This document shows, piece by piece, positions 7,213 through 11,783 of a stretch of 11,783 nucleotides of DNA. Position 1 is the first letter of the stretch. Each line of letters begins with the position of its first letter. The notes under the pieces were generated by a model that was not told the origin of the DNA, did not search any database, and saw only the letters and a list, made by a program, of their open reading frames with translations. The DNA is taken from the NCBI GenBank assembly GCA_041743835.1, contig JBGTLW010000144.1, forward strand, positions 1-11,783. Direction: 5' to 3'. The stretch comes from JBGTLW01 sp041743835. GTDB lineage: Bacteria > Planctomycetota > Phycisphaerae > Phycisphaerales > Phycisphaeraceae. Made by a program: the position numbers and the translations under genes.

Positions 7213-7241
7213 ATTGTGATGCTTTGACCCACGCACCACAA
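7213..7241 (-). promoter_or_regulatory. weak candidate promoter for glycosidase-like gene
   Basis: Read on the minus strand, TTGTGG (7241-7236) and CACAAT (7218-7213) lie 17 bases apart. Transcription would begin near 7206 and pass through the hairpin at 7176-7161 before reaching the gene. Matches to consensus are partial. Confidence 0.2.
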
Positions 7242-7373
7242 GCGCGGGCGTCCCGGCGCTGCGGTCCGCCAGTCGTGATCTGCCGTGAGCAAGGGGTGCG
7301 CGGTCGGAGCGGATATCAGGAATCGGCCCACGTCGCTACGATAAACAGACCCCGCACGCGTGAGCCATCCGAC

Positions 7374-7991
7374 ATGAGTCCATCGGCCAAGACCAAGACC
7401 GCGCCGCCGCCGCACCGCGACCGACTCGCGGCCGAGGGCGCCTCCGCCGAGGACCTGCCCCAGAACGGGCAGCAAGCCCTCGACGCCCGCGCGGCACTGC
7501 TGCTGCCCGCACAATTACTCCAGCCGGGCGAGCTGATCGTGCTGGTCCTCAAGCCAAGCCCGCTCATGGTGGTCCTCGCGCCGCTCAAGCAGCTCACGGT
7601 GATCGTGCTGCTGGCGACACTTGGCGCGACCATCGCCCATCAGTTGGGCCACCACGAGACCGCGTCGCGGATACTGCTGGCTGGGCTTGCGATCGTGACC
7701 GGGCGCGTGTTCTGGGAGTGCCTCGAATGGCTTGGCCGGGTGTATGTGCTGACCGACCAGCGGGTGATCCGCGTCGGCGGTGTGCTGCGCGTCAGTGTGT
7801 TCGAGGCGGGGCTTCAGCAGGTCCAGCACAGCGAGGTGTATCTCTCGCTGCGTGAGCGCCTCTTCAACCTCGGCACGATCGGCTTCAACACAGCGGGCAC
7901 TGCCATGACCGAAGCCTACTGGCAGATGGTCGCCAACCCCCTGGAAGTCCACCGCACCGTCGTCAACGTCCTCCGACGATATCGGAAGTGA
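7374..7991 (+). CDS. membrane protein with bacterial PH domain (DUF304/bPH_2-like)
   Basis: A 205-residue protein from ATG 7374. After a Pro/Ala-rich polar N-terminus (1-40) come two hydrophobic segments, about 64-88 (MVVLAPL through ATLGATI) and 98-118 (ASRILLAGLAIVTG onward). A small soluble domain follows: RVYVLTDQRVIRVGGVLR (122-139), then FEAGLQQVQHSEV, LFNLGTIGF and a final helix containing VANPLEVHRTV. The 'Y.LTdqRvi...G...r....i.l..iq.v.......lF..GtI.f' pattern is the bacterial PH (DUF304) family, whose function is mostly unknown although members are membrane-anchored. The frame is open further upstream to TTG 7224, but that part lacks family similarity. No clear SD precedes 7374. It is transcribed divergently from the glycosidase-like gene and convergently with hisD; no functional link is evident. 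Confidence 0.8.
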   Translation: MSPSAKTKTAPPPHRDRLAAEGASAEDLPQNGQQALDARAALLLPAQLLQPGELIVLVLKPSPLMVVLAPLKQLTVIVLLATLGATIAHQLGHHETASRILLAGLAIVTGRVFWECLEWLGRVYVLTDQRVIRVGGVLRVSVFEAGLQQVQHSEVYLSLRERLFNLGTIGFNTAGTAMTEAYWQMVANPLEVHRTVVNVLRRYRK

Positions 7992-8001
7992 AGTCTGTGT
8001 T

Positions 8002-8202
8002 TAGCCACGGATGGGCACAGGTAAACACGGATGTCAATACAACTTGGTAATCAATAGGTAGAACAGCCCGCACACAAATACCCTCAATACGGCGAACAAG
8101 CACCACTTGATTCGCCGCGACCACCTCGTCTCGCCACGAGCGATGCGATACTGCCGAAGCAAATTGGATCTCATCTGAGTTTATCCGTGTTATCTGTGGC
8201 TA
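8002..8202. repeat. imperfect inverted repeat bounding a ~140-base AT-richer segment
   Basis: The left arm (8002-8032) begins TAGCCACGGAT. The right arm (8173-8202) ends ATCTGTGGCTA, and its reverse complement matches the left arm closely except for a few substitutions and short indels. Each arm is built of about three degenerate ~10-11 base units of the form ACACGGATAA. The last three bases of the right arm are the hisD stop codon. The interior is visibly lower in GC than the neighbouring genes and holds the small frame at 8034-8174. It sits between the convergent ends of the PH-domain gene and hisD. It could be a MITE-like insertion or a dispersed intergenic repeat; no transposase is present. 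Confidence 0.6.
8034..8174 (-). CDS. possible 46-residue membrane peptide inside inverted repeat
   Basis: An open frame of 46 codons begins with an ATG at the inner edge of the right repeat arm, 25 bases after the hisD stop on the same strand, and ends with TGA two bases inside the left arm. The product has a basic N-terminal half (RQYRIARGE, then RRIK) followed by a hydrophobic stretch (CLFAVLRVFVCGLFYLLI, about 26-43). This is the layout of a one-helix membrane peptide with the positive side in the cytoplasm. There is no clear SD, and the codons used (AGA, TTG, TTT, GTA, ATT) differ from the GC-ending codons of the neighbours. It may be a foreign or repeat-borne gene, or a chance frame. Confidence 0.3.
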   Translation of the reverse strand: MRSNLLRQYRIARGETRWSRRIKWCLFAVLRVFVCGLFYLLITKLY

Positions 8203-9528
8203 CTCCCCCCGTATCCGCACCGAAGCCGCGTGGCCGTCGAGCCCCTCTGCCTCGGCCAGCAACGCGATGCGCCTGGCCGTGTCGGCAGACATGCCCCGCG
8301 GATAGCAAACCGTGCCGCTGCGCTTGAGGTACGTGTACACGCTGATCCCGCTGGCGAACCGCGCGGTGGTCCCGGTCGGCAGGCAGTGCGAAGGCCCGGC
8401 GTAATAGTCGCCCGCCGCGACAGGCGTCTGGTCGCCCAGGAAAAACTCCCCGCCGTGACGCAGCTTCGCCAGCATGGCCGCGGGGTCAGCCACCGCCAGG
8501 TTCACGTGTTCAGCCGCGAACGTGTCCGCCACACGCAGGGCCTCAGCCTCATCCTTCACCAAGACCGCGCACGACTCGCTGTCCAGCGCCGCCACGATCG
8601 CATCATTGCGTGCTCGCTGCTTCAACTGCCGCTCGACCGACGCGATCACCGCGGCAATCACGTCGGCGGACCAACTGATGAGGAAGCACTTGCCGGGGTT
8701 GTGCTCCGCCTGCGCGATGAGGTCGGCCGCGACGTTGTCCACACGCGCGGTGTCGTCGGCGATGGTGACGATCTCGCTGGGGCCATAGAACCCGTTGTCC
8801 GTCCCGCAGGCCGCGCCGAGTTGGGCCTTGGCGAGCTGCACGAAGACATTGCCAGGCCCGGCGATGAGGTCCACCTTGCGGACGGTCTGCGTGCCATACG
8901 CAAGGGCCGCGATCGCCTGCGCCCCGCCCAGACGATACACGCGCTCGACGCCCAGCAGCTTCGCCGACGCCAAGACCAGCGGCGAGATGTCGCCGCGGAT
9001 ATCAGCTTCGGCCTGCCTCGTCGGCGGCGGGCAGACCACCGCCACCTTGTCCCGTGGCACACCCGCGACAAGCGCCGGCACCACCGTCATGATCATCGTC
9101 GAGAACAGCACCGCCGTGCCCCCCGGCACATAACACCCCGCGCTGTCCACCGGCGAAAACCGCAGGCCAAGCTCAGCGCCATCAATCGTGATCGCTTCGA
9201 CATCGCGCGGCATGATGTGCCGCTGGTAGCGCGTGACATTGGCGATCGCCGCGGTCAGCGCATCACGCAGGTCGCTGGAAAGCGATTGCTCGGCCGCGGC
9301 AAGCTCCTGTCCGGTGACCATGATGCGCGACGCATCGAACGCGGGGTCGGTCCAGCGCTGCATGTATTCCACCACAGCCGCGTCGCCGCGCCGGGCCACA
9401 TCATCAAGGATGTCCGCCGCGAGCCGCGCGGCATCGCCGGCCATGGACGCGGTGCCACGCAGCCGGGCGAGCATGTCCGCCAGCCCGGCCCGGCCGACGG
9501 GTGTATTCTGATCCAGGACACGGAGCAT
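8200..9528 (-). CDS. hisD: histidinol dehydrogenase
   Basis: Oxidises L-histidinol to L-histidine in two NAD+-dependent steps, the last enzyme of histidine synthesis, cytosolic. The 442 residues match the usual ~430. Landmarks: GCYVPGG (131-137), GGAQAIAALAYGT (201-213), IAGPGNVFV (222-230), GPSEIV (249-254), AQAEHNP (272-278; Q273 and H276 are the expected zinc ligands), AAEHVN (338-343; E340/H341 the catalytic Glu-His pair), GDYYAGPSH (373-381; D374 zinc ligand) and DGHAASVRIR (431-440; H433 zinc ligand). All key residues are present. ATG 9528 has AAGGA six bases upstream; the frame is open to TTG 9555, which is less likely. It lies 98 bases downstream of dprA on the same strand with no other his gene nearby. 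The stop codon belongs to an inverted-repeat arm. Confidence 0.97.
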   Translation of the reverse strand: MLRVLDQNTPVGRAGLADMLARLRGTASMAGDAARLAADILDDVARRGDAAVVEYMQRWTDPAFDASRIMVTGQELAAAEQSLSSDLRDALTAAIANVTRYQRHIMPRDVEAITIDGAELGLRFSPVDSAGCYVPGGTAVLFSTMIMTVVPALVAGVPRDKVAVVCPPPTRQAEADIRGDISPLVLASAKLLGVERVYRLGGAQAIAALAYGTQTVRKVDLIAGPGNVFVQLAKAQLGAACGTDNGFYGPSEIVTIADDTARVDNVAADLIAQAEHNPGKCFLISWSADVIAAVIASVERQLKQRARNDAIVAALDSESCAVLVKDEAEALRVADTFAAEHVNLAVADPAAMLAKLRHGGEFFLGDQTPVAAGDYYAGPSHCLPTGTTARFASGISVYTYLKRSGTVCYPRGMSADTARRIALLAEAEGLDGHAASVRIRGE

Positions 9529-9626
9529 GGGGGTTCCTTTTCGTGGACACGACAATGTAACGATTTAAGCCGACCCCGCCGACATGGGCCATGAGCGACC
9601 GCGGCGGCTGGCGTGGCGCGATGGGG

Positions 9627-10832
9627 TCAGTGGGTTTTGGCGCGGTGGAACAGGCCGCCCTTGCGCTGCACGCTGCCGCGGATTTCCAGCATGGTCAGGT
9701 CGGCCTGGAGGGTGTGGACGGGCAGCCCGGTCCACGCCACCAACTCATCAAGCCCCCGGCTGCTGTCCAGCGCGTCCCACACCTTCTGCTGAGAATCGCT
9801 GAGGTTGAGCGTAAAAAGCGACGGCGTGGCACCCGCAGCACCCGCGGGCTTCGCCGGGGCGACAGCCTTCCCCGCGCCGTTGCCGCCGCCAGCCAAAGCG
9901 GGCTTGTCCTGAGCGACTTCGAGCAGACGCCCCGCTTCGCCGAGGCACTCGATGACATCGCTCGGCGAGGTGACCAGTGTCGCCCAACCCTCGCGGAGGA
10001 TCTTGTGGCACCCGGCCGAGGTCGTGCTATCGACCCGGCCGGGGACAGCCATCAACTCGCGGTTGTGCTCCTCGACGCACAGCCGGGCGGTGATCAGTGC
10101 CCCGCTGCGCAGCGCGGCCTCGATGACGAGGATGCCCAGCGACATGCCGGAGATGATGCGGTTGCGGCGGGGGAAGTTCTCCGGCCGGGGCGCGATGGAC
10201 ATCGGCAACTCGCTGACCACCGCGCCGCGCTCTTCATTCACGATCTGGTCAAACAGCTTGGCGTGGTCCTTGGGGTAAGGGTTCGCAAGCCCCGAGCCGA
10301 TGACCGCGATGGTACGCCCGCCCGCGCGCAACGCGCCCTGATGAGCCGCGGCATCAATGCCATACGCCCCGCCACTAATCACGCACAGCCCCGCGCGGGC
10401 CACACCCTGAGCGAAGCGGTCCGCCTGCTCGCGCCCGTAGTGCGAGCACTTGCGAGACCCGACCAACCCAACCGCCAACGCATCATCCTCACGCAACGAG
10501 CCACGCACCCACAGCAGCGGCGGCGGGTCGGGGATGTGCCCAAGCAGCGTGGGGTACTCGGCGTCTGCGGATGTCACAAGACCAACGCCGTGGCTCTCCA
10601 TCAACTCGCGTTCGCGGTCGAGCTCGCCCCTGGCGCGGACCGCATCGAATTCGCTGCGGAGGGTCGCGGCTGTGCCGGGCGAGATGCCACGGACGCCCGC
10701 CAACTGCTGCGGGGTGGCTTCGACTGCGGCGGCGGCGGAGCCCATCGCCTCGACGCAGCGTGCGGTAAGCGTCGGCCCAAGGCCGGGCGTCAGCAGCAGC
10801 GTCAGCAGCGCGTCTTGTTCAGCGCGGTCCAT
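9627..10832 (-). CDS. dprA: DNA-processing protein DprA
   Basis: A 401-residue DprA/Smf, which binds incoming single-stranded DNA in natural transformation and loads RecA onto it. The N-terminal helical part (TPGLGP, 15-20; GVRGIS, 46-51) resembles the SAM/HhH region. The Rossmann-like core shows VGSRKCSHYG (124-133), SGGAYGIDAAAHQGAL (153-168), GSGLANPYP (179-187), SELP then RPENFPRRNRIISG (216-229), VIEAALRSGALITAR (236-250) and VPGR (263-266). After a Gly/Ala/Pro linker (about 313-336) comes a winged-helix DML1-like domain (343-395). ATG 10832 matches the family start; the frame continues upstream to 10994 without family similarity. There is no SD, and a TACACT lies six bases before the ATG, so a leaderless transcript is possible. 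It is divergent from the DUF4190 gene and upstream of hisD. Confidence 0.95.
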   Translation of the reverse strand: MDRAEQDALLTLLLTPGLGPTLTARCVEAMGSAAAAVEATPQQLAGVRGISPGTAATLRSEFDAVRARGELDRERELMESHGVGLVTSADAEYPTLLGHIPDPPPLLWVRGSLREDDALAVGLVGSRKCSHYGREQADRFAQGVARAGLCVISGGAYGIDAAAHQGALRAGGRTIAVIGSGLANPYPKDHAKLFDQIVNEERGAVVSELPMSIAPRPENFPRRNRIISGMSLGILVIEAALRSGALITARLCVEEHNRELMAVPGRVDSTTSAGCHKILREGWATLVTSPSDVIECLGEAGRLLEVAQDKPALAGGGNGAGKAVAPAKPAGAAGATPSLFTLNLSDSQQKVWDALDSSRGLDELVAWTGLPVHTLQADLTMLEIRGSVQRKGGLFHRAKTH

Positions 10833-10838
10833 GTGTGC

Positions 10839-10879
10839 AGTGTAATTGGTTGCGGGCGATGTGCGGGGGCGAGTGTAAT
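10839..10879 (-). promoter_or_regulatory. dprA upstream region with paired ATTACACT repeats
   Basis: Minus-strand ATTACACT occurs at 10846-10839 and again at 10879-10872, 33 bases apart (about three helical turns). The proximal TACACT could be a -10 box placing the transcript start at the dprA ATG. No good -35 is seen at either copy. The pair could alternatively be operator half-sites. Confidence 0.25.
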
Positions 10880-11015
10880 CCCCCCTGACTTCCGCACACT
10901 CTGCGGTAGAGGGTCGAGCGGTATCTTTTGTAAACCAGTGCCCGCGCAGCCGTCGCGCTTGCTCCGCCCCATCCCCGGCGGTACAAACCGGCATCTCCCA
11001 TCGCAGGACCCCCGC

Positions 11016-11615
11016 GTGACCGACTCACACCGCCCGACCCGCGACCCCTATGAGCCGGACCCCTCCCGGCTGGACCCCTACGCGCCTAAGTCGCGCGATC
11101 CCCTGCCGGAGGTCACCGCGGATGACGGGTCTTACGACCTGCTGGACGACGACACCGCTGGCGACCTGCCGATCGCGGGCCTCGCCGACGCCCCGGTGTT
11201 GGTGCCCCGGCCCGGCGGCGTGAGTTCCACCGGCGTGCGGTGCGTGCAGTGCGGGTACAACCTCACCGGCGTCGTGATCGGGGGGACCTGCCCGGAGTGC
11301 GGCATGTCTGTGGACCCCTCGGTGCTGGTGGGGGGCAGGCCCGCCTCGGGGTATGCCATCACCGCGATGGTGCTGGGGATCGTGTCCACCACCGCGTCCA
11401 CAGCCGGGTGCTTTTGTCTCGGGCCGGTCATCGGCCTGCCTTGCGGGGTCGTCGGGCTGGTCTTCTGGCAGATGGCGCGGGCGGGTATCCGAGAGGGAAA
11501 TTACAGCCCGGGCTCATCAGGCATGAACACAGCCGGGCTGGTGACCAGTATCATCGGGCTGGCGATGGGCGCGCTCTTTGCCGCGTTCCTCGCTTGGAGC
11601 TTTCTCGCTAACTAA
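11016..11615 (+). CDS. zinc-ribbon DUF4190 membrane protein
   Basis: A 199-residue protein starting at GTG 11016, supported by GCAGGA seven bases upstream; the same frame is open far upstream to 9591, but that stretch is the antisense of dprA. Layout: an acidic, Pro-rich disordered N-terminus (1-70); a zinc ribbon with C76/C79 (CVQCGYNLTG) and C92/C95 (CPECG); then a DUF4190-type membrane module. That module holds a hydrophobic hairpin at about 113-150 (YAITAMVLGIVS, then CLGPVIGLPCGVVGLVFW), a short loop with GNYSPGSSGMNTAG, and a last helix at about 173-197. The combination of this 'CGYdL.G...CPECG' ribbon with membrane helices is frequent in planctomycetes. Function unknown; the ribbon should face the cytoplasm, with the N-terminal tail. 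The next gene starts 11 bases after its stop and may be co-transcribed. Confidence 0.82.
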   Translation: MTDSHRPTRDPYEPDPSRLDPYAPKSRDPLPEVTADDGSYDLLDDDTAGDLPIAGLADAPVLVPRPGGVSSTGVRCVQCGYNLTGVVIGGTCPECGMSVDPSVLVGGRPASGYAITAMVLGIVSTTASTAGCFCLGPVIGLPCGVVGLVFWQMARAGIREGNYSPGSSGMNTAGLVTSIIGLAMGALFAAFLAWSFLAN

Positions 11616-11626
11616 TCGACCCAGCC

Positions 11627-11783
11627 ATGAGCCAGTTACGCAACACCTCACAAGACCGTGCTCTCTTCGAGGCGATGGACCGCGTCGTCACCGAGGCGGG
11701 CGGCGACATCGAGTCCATGCGTGGCAAGCTCACGCGCGAGGTCATCCACACAGCCATTAAACTCCTCCGCGACGACCCGTCGC
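11627..11783 (+). CDS. LOG-family/TIGR00730-like protein, 5' part only
   Basis: The first 52 codons of a gene cut off by the window end. ATG 11627 lies 11 bases after the DUF4190 gene stop, with no SD. The visible part (LFEAMDRVVTEAGG, then LTREVIHTAIKLLRDDP) resembles the helical N-terminal extension seen before the Rossmann domain of some bacterial LOG-type proteins, where 'REvi.tALKLlrD...DLKl...ALKELRYAF' precedes the nucleotide-binding region. LOG enzymes remove ribose 5'-phosphate from nucleoside monophosphates, including cytokinin precursors. The diagnostic PGGxGTxxE motif is beyond the window, so the assignment is an inference from the N-terminal pattern alone. Confidence 0.5.
   Translation, partial: MSQLRNTSQDRALFEAMDRVVTEAGGDIESMRGKLTREVIHTAIKLLRDDPS

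Noticed and set aside
7084..7239. N-terminal extension of the glycosidase-like protein to 7239
   Set aside because: The stretch holds a terminator-like hairpin and encodes a Gly/Arg-rich run with no family similarity; internal ATG 7083 or GTG 7092 fits better.
8230..9594. A 454-codon + strand frame opposite hisD
   Set aside because: hisD is unambiguous with all catalytic residues. The opposite frame is Arg/Gly/His-rich without motifs.
9591..11015. Long + strand extension in frame with the DUF4190 gene
   Set aside because: It is the complement of dprA, and the SD plus GTG at 11016 gives a natural start. No real fusion is suggested.

Overview
The window is high-GC DNA from what looks like a planctomycete, possibly class Phycisphaerae. 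The clues are the 'CxxCGYNLTG...CPECG' zinc ribbon fused to a DUF4190-type membrane domain, the COG1403-style HNH protein, the mixed use of Shine-Dalgarno (SD) and SD-less starts, and single biosynthetic genes scattered among unrelated neighbours. The lineage is inferred from protein style only; there is no rRNA or marker gene here.

Layout, left to right: (1) 168-701 (+), a small protein that I read as a degenerate NodB/polysaccharide-deacetylase-like relic without the catalytic Asp motif. (2) 817-1800 (+), a ParA/Soj ATPase with an unusual low-complexity N-terminal extension, preceded by a G-run-rich promoter with an extended -10 box; no parB is present. (3) 1801-2178, a 378-base spacer with a strong GC hairpin and a C-rich, G-poor tract. 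(4) 2179-2817 (+), an HNH endonuclease. (5) 4592-2848 (-), a NodI/NodJ-type ABC exporter pair coupled by an ATGA overlap; the ATPase probably starts at GTG or TTG. (6) 7083-4744 (-), a large cytoplasmic (alpha/alpha)6-type glycosidase-like protein with features of both DUF4965 and GH52. Its leader carries a terminator-like hairpin. (7) 7374-7991 (+), a two-helix membrane protein with a bacterial PH (DUF304-type) domain. (8) 8002-8202, an imperfect inverted repeat enclosing a 46-codon reading frame that is unlike its surroundings; the right arm supplies the hisD stop codon. (9) 9528-8200 (-), hisD. (10) 10832-9627 (-), dprA, apparently without an SD. (11) 11016-11615 (+), the zinc-ribbon/DUF4190 membrane protein. 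(12) 11627 to the window end (+), the start of what is probably a LOG-family (TIGR00730-like) protein.

Most genes are single units, not one pathway: histidine synthesis (hisD), DNA uptake and recombination (dprA), export (ABC pair), carbohydrate processing (the glycosidase-like protein) and a ParA ATPase. No CRISPR array, tRNA, rRNA, transposase or prophage gene was seen. The items most worth a second look are the repeat-flanked small ORF at 8002-8202, the leader hairpin before the glycosidase-like gene, the unusual glycosidase-like protein itself and the catalytically dead deacetylase-like protein.
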